Shown: positions 12,001-25,600 of the stretch, one piece after another
How the letters are laid out: each line of letters opens with the position of its first letter
Numbering within the stretch: the stretch's first letter is position 1
NCBI GenBank assembly: GCA_037389465.1
Contig: JAZARR010000192.1
Span: 30,992-94,991 of the forward strand
Direction: 5' to 3'
DNA from: Baylisascaris procyonis
Lineage: Eukaryota; Nematoda; Chromadorea; Rhabditida; Ascarididae
Length of the DNA stretch: 64,000 bases
Program-made: the position numbers and the translations under genes
Notes under the pieces: generated by a model
The model's input: only the letters and a program-made list of their open reading frames with translations
Database searches by the model: none
Told to the model about the DNA's origin: nothing

Positions 12001-15000
12001 AGCCTAAGCCTAAGCCTAAGCCTAAGCCTAAGCCTAAGCCTAAGCCTAAGCCTAAGCCTAAGCCTAAGCCTAAGCCTAAGCCTAAGCCTAAGCCTAAGCC
12101 TAAGCCTAAGCCTAAGCCTAAGCCTAAGCCTAAGCCTAAGCCTAAGCCTAAGCCTAAGCCTAAGCCTAAGCCTAAGCCTAAGCCTAAGCCTAAGCCTAAG
12201 CCTAAGCCTAAGCCTAAGCCTAAGCCTAAGCCTAAGCCTAAGCCTAAGCCTAAGCCTAAGCCTAAGCCTAAGCCTAAGCCTAAGCCTAAGCCTAAGCCTA
12301 AGCCTAAGCCTAAGCCTAAGCCTAAGCCTAAGCCTAAGCCTAAGCCTAAGCCTAAGCCTAAGCCTAAGCCTAAGCCTAAGCCTAAGCCTAAGCCTAAGCC
12401 TAAGCCTAAGCCTAAGCCTAAGCCTAAGCCTAAGCCTAAGCCTAAGCCTAAGCCTAAGCCTAAGCCTAAGCCTAAGCCTAAGCCTAAGCCTAAGCCTAAG
12501 CCTAAGCCTAAGCCTAAGCCTAAGCCTAAGCCTAAGCCTAAGCCTAAGCCTAAGCCTAAGCCTAAGCCTAAGCCTAAGCCTAAGCCTAAGCCTAAGCCTA
12601 AGCCTAAGCCTAAGCCTAAGCCTAAGCCTAAGCCTAAGCCTAAGCCTAAGCCTAAGCCTAAGCCTAAGCCTAAGCCTAAGCCTAAGCCTAAGCCTAAGCC
12701 TAAGCCTAAGCCTAAGCCTAAGCCTAAGCCTAAGCCTAAGCCTAAGCCTAAGCCTAAGCCTAAGCCTAAGCCTAAGCCTAAGCCTAAGCCTAAGCCTAAG
12801 CCTAAGCCTAAGCCTAAGCCTAAGCCTAAGCCTAAGCCTAAGCCTAAGCCTAAGCCTAAGCCTAAGCCTAAGCCTAAGCCTAAGCCTAAGCCTAAGCCTA
12901 AGCCTAAGCCTAAGCCTAAGCCTAAGCCTAAGCCTAAGCCTAAGCCTAAGCCTAAGCCTAAGCCTAAGCCTAAGCCTAAGCCTAAGCCTAAGCCTAAGCC
13001 TAAGCCTAAGCCTAAGCCTAAGCCTAAGCCTAAGCCTAAGCCTAAGCCTAAGCCTAAGCCTAAGCCTAAGCCTAAGCCTAAGCCTAAGCCTAAGCCTAAG
13101 CCTAAGCCTAAGCCTAAGCCTAAGCCTAAGCCTAAGCCTAAGCCTAAGCCTAAGCCTAAGCCTAAGCCTAAGCCTAAGCCTAAGCCTAAGCCTAAGCCTA
13201 AGCCTAAGCCTAAGCCTAAGCCTAAGCCTAAGCCTAAGCCTAAGCCTAAGCCTAAGCCTAAGCCTAAGCCTAAGCCTAAGCCTAAGCCTAAGCCTAAGCC
13301 TAAGCCTAAGCCTAAGCCTAAGCCTAAGCCTAAGCCTAAGCCTAAGCCTAAGCCTAAGCCTAAGCCTAAGCCTAAGCCTAAGCCTAAGCCTAAGCCTAAG
13401 CCTAAGCCTAAGCCTAAGCCTAAGCCTAAGCCTAAGCCTAAGCCTAAGCCTAAGCCTAAGCCTAAGCCTAAGCCTAAGCCTAAGCCTAAGCCTAAGCCTA
13501 AGCCTAAGCCTAAGCCTAAGCCTAAGCCTAAGCCTAAGCCTAAGCCTAAGCCTAAGCCTAAGCCTAAGCCTAAGCCTAAGCCTAAGCCTAAGCCTAAGCC
13601 TAAGCCTAAGCCTAAGCCTAAGCCTAAGCCTAAGCCTAAGCCTAAGCCTAAGCCTAAGCCTAAGCCTAAGCCTAAGCCTAAGCCTAAGCCTAAGCCTAAG
13701 CCTAAGCCTAAGCCTAAGCCTAAGCCTAAGCCTAAGCCTAAGCCTAAGCCTAAGCCTAAGCCTAAGCCTAAGCCTAAGCCTAAGCCTAAGCCTAAGCCTA
13801 AGCCTAAGCCTAAGCCTAAGCCTAAGCCTAAGCCTAAGCCTAAGCCTAAGCCTAAGCCTAAGCCTAAGCCTAAGCCTAAGCCTAAGCCTAAGCCTAAGCC
13901 TAAGCCTAAGCCTAAGCCTAAGCCTAAGCCTAAGCCTAAGCCTAAGCCTAAGCCTAAGCCTAAGCCTAAGCCTAAGCCTAAGCCTAAGCCTAAGCCTAAG
14001 CCTAAGCCTAAGCCTAAGCCTAAGCCTAAGCCTAAGCCTAAGCCTAAGCCTAAGCCTAAGCCTAAGCCTAAGCCTAAGCCTAAGCCTAAGCCTAAGCCTA
14101 AGCCTAAGCCTAAGCCTAAGCCTAAGCCTAAGCCTAAGCCTAAGCCTAAGCCTAAGCCTAAGCCTAAGCCTAAGCCTAAGCCTAAGCCTAAGCCTAAGCC
14201 TAAGCCTAAGCCTAAGCCTAAGCCTAAGCCTAAGCCTAAGCCTAAGCCTAAGCCTAAGCCTAAGCCTAAGCCTAAGCCTAAGCCTAAGCCTAAGCCTAAG
14301 CCTAAGCCTAAGCCTAAGCCTAAGCCTAAGCCTAAGCCTAAGCCTAAGCCTAAGCCTAAGCCTAAGCCTAAGCCTAAGCCTAAGCCTAAGCCTAAGCCTA
14401 AGCCTAAGCCTAAGCCTAAGCCTAAGCCTAAGCCTAAGCCTAAGCCTAAGCCTAAGCCTAAGCCTAAGCCTAAGCCTAAGCCTAAGCCTAAGCCTAAGCC
14501 TAAGCCTAAGCCTAAGCCTAAGCCTAAGCCTAAGCCTAAGCCTAAGCCTAAGCCTAAGCCTAAGCCTAAGCCTAAGCCTAAGCCTAAGCCTAAGCCTAAG
14601 CCTAAGCCTAAGCCTAAGCCTAAGCCTAAGCCTAAGCCTAAGCCTAAGCCTAAGCCTAAGCCTAAGCCTAAGCCTAAGCCTAAGCCTAAGCCTAAGCCTA
14701 AGCCTAAGCCTAAGCCTAAGCCTAAGCCTAAGCCTAAGCCTAAGCCTAAGCCTAAGCCTAAGCCTAAGCCTAAGCCTAAGCCTAAGCCTAAGCCTAAGCC
14801 TAAGCCTAAGCCTAAGCCTAAGCCTAAGCCTAAGCCTAAGCCTAAGCCTAAGCCTAAGCCTAAGCCTAAGCCTAAGCCTAAGCCTAAGCCTAAGCCTAAG
14901 CCTAAGCCTAAGCCTAAGCCTAAGCCTAAGCCTAAGCCTAAGCCTAAGCCTAAGCCTAAGCCTAAGCCTAAGCCTAAGCCTAAGCCTAAGCCTAAGCCTA

Positions 15001-18000
15001 AGCCTAAGCCTAAGCCTAAGCCTAAGCCTAAGCCTAAGCCTAAGCCTAAGCCTAAGCCTAAGCCTAAGCCTAAGCCTAAGCCTAAGCCTAAGCCTAAGCC
15101 TAAGCCTAAGCCTAAGCCTAAGCCTAAGCCTAAGCCTAAGCCTAAGCCTAAGCCTAAGCCTAAGCCTAAGCCTAAGCCTAAGCCTAAGCCTAAGCCTAAG
15201 CCTAAGCCTAAGCCTAAGCCTAAGCCTAAGCCTAAGCCTAAGCCTAAGCCTAAGCCTAAGCCTAAGCCTAAGCCTAAGCCTAAGCCTAAGCCTAAGCCTA
15301 AGCCTAAGCCTAAGCCTAAGCCTAAGCCTAAGCCTAAGCCTAAGCCTAAGCCTAAGCCTAAGCCTAAGCCTAAGCCTAAGCCTAAGCCTAAGCCTAAGCC
15401 TAAGCCTAAGCCTAAGCCTAAGCCTAAGCCTAAGCCTAAGCCTAAGCCTAAGCCTAAGCCTAAGCCTAAGCCTAAGCCTAAGCCTAAGCCTAAGCCTAAG
15501 CCTAAGCCTAAGCCTAAGCCTAAGCCTAAGCCTAAGCCTAAGCCTAAGCCTAAGCCTAAGCCTAAGCCTAAGCCTAAGCCTAAGCCTAAGCCTAAGCCTA
15601 AGCCTAAGCCTAAGCCTAAGCCTAAGCCTAAGCCTAAGCCTAAGCCTAAGCCTAAGCCTAAGCCTAAGCCTAAGCCTAAGCCTAAGCCTAAGCCTAAGCC
15701 TAAGCCTAAGCCTAAGCCTAAGCCTAAGCCTAAGCCTAAGCCTAAGCCTAAGCCTAAGCCTAAGCCTAAGCCTAAGCCTAAGCCTAAGCCTAAGCCTAAG
15801 CCTAAGCCTAAGCCTAAGCCTAAGCCTAAGCCTAAGCCTAAGCCTAAGCCTAAGCCTAAGCCTAAGCCTAAGCCTAAGCCTAAGCCTAAGCCTAAGCCTA
15901 AGCCTAAGCCTAAGCCTAAGCCTAAGCCTAAGCCTAAGCCTAAGCCTAAGCCTAAGCCTAAGCCTAAGCCTAAGCCTAAGCCTAAGCCTAAGCCTAAGCC
16001 TAAGCCTAAGCCTAAGCCTAAGCCTAAGCCTAAGCCTAAGCCTAAGCCTAAGCCTAAGCCTAAGCCTAAGCCTAAGCCTAAGCCTAAGCCTAAGCCTAAG
16101 CCTAAGCCTAAGCCTAAGCCTAAGCCTAAGCCTAAGCCTAAGCCTAAGCCTAAGCCTAAGCCTAAGCCTAAGCCTAAGCCTAAGCCTAAGCCTAAGCCTA
16201 AGCCTAAGCCTAAGCCTAAGCCTAAGCCTAAGCCTAAGCCTAAGCCTAAGCCTAAGCCTAAGCCTAAGCCTAAGCCTAAGCCTAAGCCTAAGCCTAAGCC
16301 TAAGCCTAAGCCTAAGCCTAAGCCTAAGCCTAAGCCTAAGCCTAAGCCTAAGCCTAAGCCTAAGCCTAAGCCTAAGCCTAAGCCTAAGCCTAAGCCTAAG
16401 CCTAAGCCTAAGCCTAAGCCTAAGCCTAAGCCTAAGCCTAAGCCTAAGCCTAAGCCTAAGCCTAAGCCTAAGCCTAAGCCTAAGCCTAAGCCTAAGCCTA
16501 AGCCTAAGCCTAAGCCTAAGCCTAAGCCTAAGCCTAAGCCTAAGCCTAAGCCTAAGCCTAAGCCTAAGCCTAAGCCTAAGCCTAAGCCTAAGCCTAAGCC
16601 TAAGCCTAAGCCTAAGCCTAAGCCTAAGCCTAAGCCTAAGCCTAAGCCTAAGCCTAAGCCTAAGCCTAAGCCTAAGCCTAAGCCTAAGCCTAAGCCTAAG
16701 CCTAAGCCTAAGCCTAAGCCTAAGCCTAAGCCTAAGCCTAAGCCTAAGCCTAAGCCTAAGCCTAAGCCTAAGCCTAAGCCTAAGCCTAAGCCTAAGCCTA
16801 AGCCTAAGCCTAAGCCTAAGCCTAAGCCTAAGCCTAAGCCTAAGCCTAAGCCTAAGCCTAAGCCTAAGCCTAAGCCTAAGCCTAAGCCTAAGCCTAAGCC
16901 TAAGCCTAAGCCTAAGCCTAAGCCTAAGCCTAAGCCTAAGCCTAAGCCTAAGCCTAAGCCTAAGCCTAAGCCTAAGCCTAAGCCTAAGCCTAAGCCTAAG
17001 CCTAAGCCTAAGCCTAAGCCTAAGCCTAAGCCTAAGCCTAAGCCTAAGCCTAAGCCTAAGCCTAAGCCTAAGCCTAAGCCTAAGCCTAAGCCTAAGCCTA
17101 AGCCTAAGCCTAAGCCTAAGCCTAAGCCTAAGCCTAAGCCTAAGCCTAAGCCTAAGCCTAAGCCTAAGCCTAAGCCTAAGCCTAAGCCTAAGCCTAAGCC
17201 TAAGCCTAAGCCTAAGCCTAAGCCTAAGCCTAAGCCTAAGCCTAAGCCTAAGCCTAAGCCTAAGCCTAAGCCTAAGCCTAAGCCTAAGCCTAAGCCTAAG
17301 CCTAAGCCTAAGCCTAAGCCTAAGCCTAAGCCTAAGCCTAAGCCTAAGCCTAAGCCTAAGCCTAAGCCTAAGCCTAAGCCTAAGCCTAAGCCTAAGCCTA
17401 AGCCTAAGCCTAAGCCTAAGCCTAAGCCTAAGCCTAAGCCTAAGCCTAAGCCTAAGCCTAAGCCTAAGCCTAAGCCTAAGCCTAAGCCTAAGCCTAAGCC
17501 TAAGCCTAAGCCTAAGCCTAAGCCTAAGCCTAAGCCTAAGCCTAAGCCTAAGCCTAAGCCTAAGCCTAAGCCTAAGCCTAAGCCTAAGCCTAAGCCTAAG
17601 CCTAAGCCTAAGCCTAAGCCTAAGCCTAAGCCTAAGCCTAAGCCTAAGCCTAAGCCTAAGCCTAAGCCTAAGCCTAAGCCTAAGCCTAAGCCTAAGCCTA
17701 AGCCTAAGCCTAAGCCTAAGCCTAAGCCTAAGCCTAAGCCTAAGCCTAAGCCTAAGCCTAAGCCTAAGCCTAAGCCTAAGCCTAAGCCTAAGCCTAAGCC
17801 TAAGCCTAAGCCTAAGCCTAAGCCTAAGCCTAAGCCTAAGCCTAAGCCTAAGCCTAAGCCTAAGCCTAAGCCTAAGCCTAAGCCTAAGCCTAAGCCTAAG
17901 CCTAAGCCTAAGCCTAAGCCTAAGCCTAAGCCTAAGCCTAAGCCTAAGCCTAAGCCTAAGCCTAAGCCTAAGCCTAAGCCTAAGCCTAAGCCTAAGCCTA

Positions 18001-19600
18001 AGCCTAAGCCTAAGCCTAAGCCTAAGCCTAAGCCTAAGCCTAAGCCTAAGCCTAAGCCTAAGCCTAAGCCTAAGCCTAAGCCTAAGCCTAAGCCTAAGCC
18101 TAAGCCTAAGCCTAAGCCTAAGCCTAAGCCTAAGCCTAAGCCTAAGCCTAAGCCTAAGCCTAAGCCTAAGCCTAAGCCTAAGCCTAAGCCTAAGCCTAAG
18201 CCTAAGCCTAAGCCTAAGCCTAAGCCTAAGCCTAAGCCTAAGCCTAAGCCTAAGCCTAAGCCTAAGCCTAAGCCTAAGCCTAAGCCTAAGCCTAAGCCTA
18301 AGCCTAAGCCTAAGCCTAAGCCTAAGCCTAAGCCTAAGCCTAAGCCTAAGCCTAAGCCTAAGCCTAAGCCTAAGCCTAAGCCTAAGCCTAAGCCTAAGCC
18401 TAAGCCTAAGCCTAAGCCTAAGCCTAAGCCTAAGCCTAAGCCTAAGCCTAAGCCTAAGCCTAAGCCTAAGCCTAAGCCTAAGCCTAAGCCTAAGCCTAAG
18501 CCTAAGCCTAAGCCTAAGCCTAAGCCTAAGCCTAAGCCTAAGCCTAAGCCTAAGCCTAAGCCTAAGCCTAAGCCTAAGCCTAAGCCTAAGCCTAAGCCTA
18601 AGCCTAAGCCTAAGCCTAAGCCTAAGCCTAAGCCTAAGCCTAAGCCTAAGCCTAAGCCTAAGCCTAAGCCTAAGCCTAAGCCTAAGCCTAAGCCTAAGCC
18701 TAAGCCTAAGCCTAAGCCTAAGCCTAAGCCTAAGCCTAAGCCTAAGCCTAAGCCTAAGCCTAAGCCTAAGCCTAAGCCTAAGCCTAAGCCTAAGCCTAAG
18801 CCTAAGCCTAAGCCTAAGCCTAAGCCTAAGCCTAAGCCTAAGCCTAAGCCTAAGCCTAAGCCTAAGCCTAAGCCTAAGCCTAAGCCTAAGCCTAAGCCTA
18901 AGCCTAAGCCTAAGCCTAAGCCTAAGCCTAAGCCTAAGCCTAAGCCTAAGCCTAAGCCTAAGCCTAAGCCTAAGCCTAAGCCTAAGCCTAAGCCTAAGCC
19001 TAAGCCTAAGCCTAAGCCTAAGCCTAAGCCTAAGCCTAAGCCTAAGCCTAAGCCTAAGCCTAAGCCTAAGCCTAAGCCTAAGCCTAAGCCTAAGCCTAAG
19101 CCTAAGCCTAAGCCTAAGCCTAAGCCTAAGCCTAAGCCTAAGCCTAAGCCTAAGCCTAAGCCTAAGCCTAAGCCTAAGCCTAAGCCTAAGCCTAAGCCTA
19201 AGCCTAAGCCTAAGCCTAAGCCTAAGCCTAAGCCTAAGCCTAAGCCTAAGCCTAAGCCTAAGCCTAAGCCTAAGCCTAAGCCTAAGCCTAAGCCTAAGCC
19301 TAAGCCTAAGCCTAAGCCTAAGCCTAAGCCTAAGCCTAAGCCTAAGCCTAAGCCTAAGCCTAAGCCTAAGCCTAAGCCTAAGCCTAAGCCTAAGCCTAAG
19401 CCTAAGCCTAAGCCTAAGCCTAAGCCTAAGCCTAAGCCTAAGCCTAAGCCTAAGCCTAAGCCTAAGCCTAAGCCTAAGCCTAAGCCTAAGCCTAAGCCTA
19501 AGCCTAAGCCTAAGCCTAAGCCTAAGCCTAAGCCTAAGCCTAAGCCTAAGCCTAAGCCTAAGCCTAAGCCTAAGCCTAAGCCTAAGCCTAAGCCTAAGCC
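1..19600 (-). repeat. Terminal telomere array, variant-free TTAGGC tract
   Basis: The + strand is an uninterrupted run of CCTAAG units, about 3,266 copies, with no substitution or indel that I can see. The G-rich telomerase-made strand is the minus strand, TTAGGC. This is the established nematode telomere unit. The array starts at base 1 with no other sequence outside it, and the C-rich strand runs inward, so base 1 is read as the chromosome end. The first departure is an extra C, giving CCC at 19599-19601. Perfect homogeneity over almost 20 kb fits recent telomerase synthesis. It also means no unique anchor exists in this tract, so its exact length depends on the assembler. No gene, promoter or other element is visible. 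Confidence 0.95.
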
Positions 19601-22600
19601 CTAAGCCTAAGCCTAAGCCTAAGCCTAAGCCTAAGCCTAAGCCTAAGCCTAAGCCTAAGCCTAAGCCTAAGCCTAAGCCTAAGCCTAAGCCTAAGCCTAA
19701 GCCTAAGCCTAAGCCTAAGCCTAAGCCTAAGCCTAAGCCTAAGCCTAAGCCTAAGCCTAAGCCTAAGCCTAAGCCTAAGCCTAAGCCTAAGCCTAAGCCT
19801 AAGCCTAAGCCTAAGCCTAAGCCTAAGCCTAAGCCTAAGCCTAAGCCTAAGCCTAAGCCTAAGCCTAAGCCTAAGCCTAAGCCTAAGCCTAAGCCTAAGC
19901 CTAAGCCTAAGCCTAAGCCTAAGCCTAAGCCTAAGCCTAAGCCTAAGCCTAAGCCTAAGCCTAAGCCTAAGCCTAAGCCTAAGCCTAAGCCTAAGCCTAA
20001 GCCTAAGCCTAAGCCTAAGCCTAAGCCTAAGCCTAAGCCTAAGCCTAAGCCTAAGCCTAAGCCTAAGCCTAAGCCTAAGCCTAAGCCTAAGCCTAAGCCT
20101 AAGCCTAAGCCTAAGCCTAAGCCTAAGCCTAAGCCTAAGCCTAAGCCTAAGCCTAAGCCTAAGCCTAAGCCTAAGCCTAAGCCTAAGCCTAAGCCTAAGC
20201 CTAAGCCTAAGCCTAAGCCTAAGCCTAAGCCTAAGCCTAAGCCTAAGCCTAAGCCTAAGCCTAAGCCTAAGCCTAAGCCTAAGCCTAAGCCTAAGCCTAA
20301 GCCTAAGCCTAAGCCTAAGCCTAAGCCTAAGCCTAAGCCTAAGCCTAAGCCTAAGCCTAAGCCTAAGCCTAAGCCTAAGCCTAAGCCTAAGCCTAAGCCT
20401 AAGCCTAAGCCTAAGCCTAAGCCTAAGCCTAAGCCTAAGCCTAAGCCTAAGCCTAAGCCTAAGCCTAAGCCTAAGCCTAAGCCTAAGCCTAAGCCTAAGC
20501 CTAAGCCTAAGCCTAAGCCTAAGCCTAAGCCTAAGCCTAAGCCTAAGCCTAAGCCTAAGCCTAAGCCTAAGCCTAAGCCTAAGCCTAAGCCTAAGCCTAA
20601 GCCTAAGCCTAAGCCTAAGCCTAAGCCTAAGCCTAAGCCTAAGCCTAAGCCTAAGCCTAAGCCTAAGCCTAAGCCTAAGCCTAAGCCTAAGCCTAAGCCT
20701 AAGCCTAAGCCTAAGCCTAAGCCTAAGCCTAAGCCTAAGCCTAAGCCTAAGCCTAAGCCTAAGCCTAAGCCTAAGCCTAAGCCTAAGCCTAAGCCTAAGC
20801 CTAAGCCTAAGCCTAAGCCTAAGCCTAAGCCTAAGCCTAAGCCTAAGCCTAAGCCTAAGCCTAAGCCTAAGCCTAAGCCTAAGCCTAAGCCTAAGCCTAA
20901 GCCTAAGCCTAAGCCTAAGCCTAAGCCTAAGCCTAAGCCTAAGCCTAAGCCTAAGCCTAAGCCTAAGCCTAAGCCTAAGCCTAAGCCTAAGCCTAAGCCT
21001 AAGCCTAAGCCTAAGCCTAAGCCTAAGCCTAAGCCTAAGCCTAAGCCTAAGCCTAAGCCTAAGCCTAAGCCTAAGCCTAAGCCTAAGCCTAAGCCTAAGC
21101 CTAAGCCTAAGCCTAAGCCTAAGCCTAAGCCTAAGCCTAAGCCTAAGCCTAAGCCTAAGCCTAAGCCTAAGCCTAAGCCTAAGCCTAAGCCTAAGCCTAA
21201 GCCTAAGCCTAAGCCTAAGCCTAAGCCTAAGCCTAAGCCTAAGCCTAAGCCTAAGCCTAAGCCTAAGCCTAAGCCTAAGCCTAAGCCTAAGCCTAAGCCT
21301 AAGCCTAAGCCTAAGCCTAAGCCTAAGCCTAAGCCTAAGCCTAAGCCTAAGCCTAAGCCTAAGCCTAAGCCTAAGCCTAAGCCTAAGCCTAAGCCTAAGC
21401 CTAAGCCTAAGCCTAAGCCTAAGCCTAAGCCTAAGCCTAAGCCTAAGCCTAAGCCTAAGCCTAAGCCTAAGCCTAAGCCTAAGCCTAAGCCTAAGCCTAA
21501 GCCTAAGCCTAAGCCTAAGCCTAAGCCTAAGCCTAAGCCTAAGCCTAAGCCTAAGCCTAAGCCTAAGCCTAAGCCTAAGCCTAAGCCTAAGCCTAAGCCT
21601 AAGCCTAAGCCTAAGCCTAAGCCTAAGCCTAAGCCTAAGCCTAAGCCTAAGCCTAAGCCTAAGCCTAAGCCTAAGCCTAAGCCTAAGCCTAAGCCTAAGC
21701 CTAAGCCTAAGCCTAAGCCTAAGCCTAAGCCTAAGCCTAAGCCTAAGCCTAAGCCTAAGCCTAAGCCTAAGCCTAAGCCTAAGCCTAAGCCTAAGCCTAA
21801 GCCTAAGCCTAAGCCTAAGCCTAAGCCTAAGCCTAAGCCTAAGCCTAAGCCTAAGCCTAAGCCTAAGCCTAAGCCTAAGCCTAAGCCTAAGCCTAAGCCT
21901 AAGCCTAAGCCTAAGCCTAAGCCTAAGCCTAAGCCTAAGCCTAAGCCTAAGCCTAAGCCTAAGCCTAAGCCTAAGCCTAAGCCTAAGCCTAAGCCTAAGC
22001 CTAAGCCTAAGCCTAAGCCTAAGCCTAAGCCTAAGCCTAAGCCTAAGCCTAAGCCTAAGCCTAAGCCTAAGCCTAAGCCTAAGCCTAAGCCTAAGCCTAA
22101 GCCTAAGCCTAAGCCTAAGCCTAAGCCTAAGCCTAAGCCTAAGCCTAAGCCTAAGCCTAAGCCTAAGCCTAAGCCTAAGCCTAAGCCTAAGCCTAAGCCT
22201 AAGCCTAAGCCTAAGCCTAAGCCTAAGCCTAAGCCTAAGCCTAAGCCTAAGCCTAAGCCTAAGCCTAAGCCTAAGCCTAAGCCTAAGCCTAAGCCTAAGC
22301 CTAAGCCTAAGCCTAAGCCTAAGCCTAAGCCTAAGCCTAAGCCTAAGCCTAAGCCTAAGCCTAAGCCTAAGCCTAAGCCTAAGCCTAAGCCTAAGCCTAA
22401 GCCTAAGCCTAAGCCTAAGCCTAAGCCTAAGCCTAAGCCTAAGCCTAAGCCTAAGCCTAAGCCTAAGCCTAAGCCTAAGCCTAAGCCTAAGCCTAAGCCT
22501 AAGCCTAAGCCTAAGCCTAAGCCTAAGCCTAAGCCTAAGCCTAAGCCTAAGCCTAAGCCTAAGCCTAAGCCTAAGCCTAAGCCTAAGCCTAAGCCTAAGC

Positions 22601-25600
22601 CTAAGCCTAAGCCTAAGCCTAAGCCTAAGCCTAAGCCTAAGCCTAAGCCTAAGCCTAAGCCTAAGCCTAAGCCTAAGCCTAAGCCTAAGCCTAAGCCTAA
22701 GCCTAAGCCTAAGCCTAAGCCTAAGCCTAAGCCTAAGCCTAAGCCTAAGCCTAAGCCTAAGCCTAAGCCTAAGCCTAAGCCTAAGCCTAAGCCTAAGCCT
22801 AAGCCTAAGCCTAAGCCTAAGCCTAAGCCTAAGCCTAAGCCTAAGCCTAAGCCTAAGCCTAAGCCTAAGCCTAAGCCTAAGCCTAAGCCTAAGCCTAAGC
22901 CTAAGCCTAAGCCTAAGCCTAAGCCTAAGCCTAAGCCTAAGCCTAAGCCTAAGCCTAAGCCTAAGCCTAAGCCTAAGCCTAAGCCTAAGCCTAAGCCTAA
23001 GCCTAAGCCTAAGCCTAAGCCTAAGCCTAAGCCTAAGCCTAAGCCTAAGCCTAAGCCTAAGCCTAAGCCTAAGCCTAAGCCTAAGCCTAAGCCTAAGCCT
23101 AAGCCTAAGCCTAAGCCTAAGCCTAAGCCTAAGCCTAAGCCTAAGCCTAAGCCTAAGCCTAAGCCTAAGCCTAAGCCTAAGCCTAAGCCTAAGCCTAAGC
23201 CTAAGCCTAAGCCTAAGCCTAAGCCTAAGCCTAAGCCTAAGCCTAAGCCTAAGCCTAAGCCTAAGCCTAAGCCTAAGCCTAAGCCTAAGCCTAAGCCTAA
23301 GCCTAAGCCTAAGCCTAAGCCTAAGCCTAAGCCTAAGCCTAAGCCTAAGCCTAAGCCTAAGCCTAAGCCTAAGCCTAAGCCTAAGCCTAAGCCTAAGCCT
23401 AAGCCTAAGCCTAAGCCTAAGCCTAAGCCTAAGCCTAAGCCTAAGCCTAAGCCTAAGCCTAAGCCTAAGCCTAAGCCTAAGCCTAAGCCTAAGCCTAAGC
23501 CTAAGCCTAAGCCTAAGCCTAAGCCTAAGCCTAAGCCTAAGCCTAAGCCTAAGCCTAAGCCTAAGCCTAAGCCTAAGCCTAAGCCTAAGCCTAAGCCTAA
23601 GCCTAAGCCTAAGCCTAAGCCTAAGCCTAAGCCTAAGCCTAAGCCTAAGCCTAAGCCTAAGCCTAAGCCTAAGCCTAAGCCTAAGCCTAAGCCTAAGCCT
23701 AAGCCTAAGCCTAAGCCTAAGCCTAAGCCTAAGCCTAAGCCTAAGCCTAAGCCTAAGCCTAAGCCTAAGCCTAAGCCTAAGCCTAAGCCTAAGCCTAAGC
23801 CTAAGCCTAAGCCTAAGCCTAAGCCTAAGCCTAAGCCTAAGCCTAAGCCTAAGCCTAAGCCTAAGCCTAAGCCTAAGCCTAAGCCTAAGCCTAAGCCTAA
23901 GCCTAAGCCTAAGCCTAAGCCTAAGCCTAAGCCTAAGCCTAAGCCTAAGCCTAAGCCTAAGCCTAAGCCTAAGCCTAAGCCTAAGCCTAAGCCTAAGCCT
24001 AAGCCTAAGCCTAAGCCTAAGCCTAAGCCTAAGCCTAAGCCTAAGCCTAAGCCTAAGCCTAAGCCTAAGCCTAAGCCTAAGCCTAAGCCTAAGCCTAAGC
24101 CTAAGCCTAAGCCTAAGCCTAAGCCTAAGCCTAAGCCTAAGCCTAAGCCTAAGCCTAAGCCTAAGCCTAAGCCTAAGCCTAAGCCTAAGCCTAAGCCTAA
24201 GCCTAAGCCTAAGCCTAAGCCTAAGCCTAAGCCTAAGCCTAAGCCTAAGCCTAAGCCTAAGCCTAAGCCTAAGCCTAAGCCTAAGCCTAAGCCTAAGCCT
24301 AAGCCTAAGCCTAAGCCTAAGCCTAAGCCTAAGCCTAAGCCTAAGCCTAAGCCTAAGCCTAAGCCTAAGCCTAAGCCTAAGCCTAAGCCTAAGCCTAAGC
24401 CTAAGCCTAAGCCTAAGCCTAAGCCTAAGCCTAAGCCTAAGCCTAAGCCTAAGCCTAAGCCTAAGCCTAAGCCTAAGCCTAAGCCTAAGCCTAAGCCTAA
24501 GCCTAAGCCTAAGCCTAAGCCTAAGCCTAAGCCTAAGCCTAAGCCTAAGCCTAAGCCTAAGCCTAAGCCTAAGCCTAAGCCTAAGCCTAAGCCTAAGCCT
24601 AAGCCTAAGCCTAAGCCTAAGCCTAAGCCTAAGCCTAAGCCTAAGCCTAAGCCTAAGCCTAAGCCTAAGCCTAAGCCTAAGCCTAAGCCTAAGCCTAAGC
24701 CTAAGCCTAAGCCTAAGCCTAAGCCTAAGCCTAAGCCTAAGCCTAAGCCTAAGCCTAAGCCTAAGCCTAAGCCTAAGCCTAAGCCTAAGCCTAAGCCTAA
24801 GCCTAAGCCTAAGCCTAAGCCTAAGCCTAAGCCTAAGCCTAAGCCTAAGCCTAAGCCTAAGCCTAAGCCTAAGCCTAAGCCTAAGCCTAAGCCTAAGCCT
24901 AAGCCTAAGCCTAAGCCTAAGCCTAAGCCTAAGCCTAAGCCTAAGCCTAAGCCTAAGCCTAAGCCTAAGCCTAAGCCTAAGCCTAAGCCTAAGCCTAAGC
25001 CTAAGCCTAAGCCTAAGCCTAAGCCTAAGCCTAAGCCTAAGCCTAAGCCTAAGCCTAAGCCTAAGCCTAAGCCTAAGCCTAAGCCTAAGCCTAAGCCTAA
25101 GCCTAAGCCTAAGCCTAAGCCTAAGCCTAAGCCTAAGCCTAAGCCTAAGCCTAAGCCTAAGCCTAAGCCTAAGCCTAAGCCTAAGCCTAAGCCTAAGCCT
25201 AAGCCTAAGCCTAAGCCTAAGCCTAAGCCTAAGCCTAAGCCTAAGCCTAAGCCTAAGCCTAAGCCTAAGCCTAAGCCTAAGCCTAAGCCTAAGCCTAAGC
25301 CTAAGCCTAAGCCTAAGCCTAAGCCTAAGCCTAAGCCTAAGCCTAAGCCTAAGCCTAAGCCTAAGCCTAAGCCTAAGCCTAAGCCTAAGCCTAAGCCTAA
25401 GCCTAAGCCTAAGCCTAAGCCTAAGCCTAAGCCTAAGCCTAAGCCTAAGCCTAAGCCTAAGCCTAAGCCTAAGCCTAAGCCTAAGCCTAAGCCTAAGCCT
25501 AAGCCTAAGCCTAAGCCTAAGCCTAAGCCTAAGCCTAAGCCTAAGCCTAAGCCTAAGCCTAAGCCTAAGCCTAAGCCTAAGCCTAAGCCTAAGCCTAAGC

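Noticed and set aside
1..19600. CRISPR array or bacterial tandem repeat
   Set aside because: Units are six bases with no spacers, and the unit is the known nematode telomere sequence at a sequence end.
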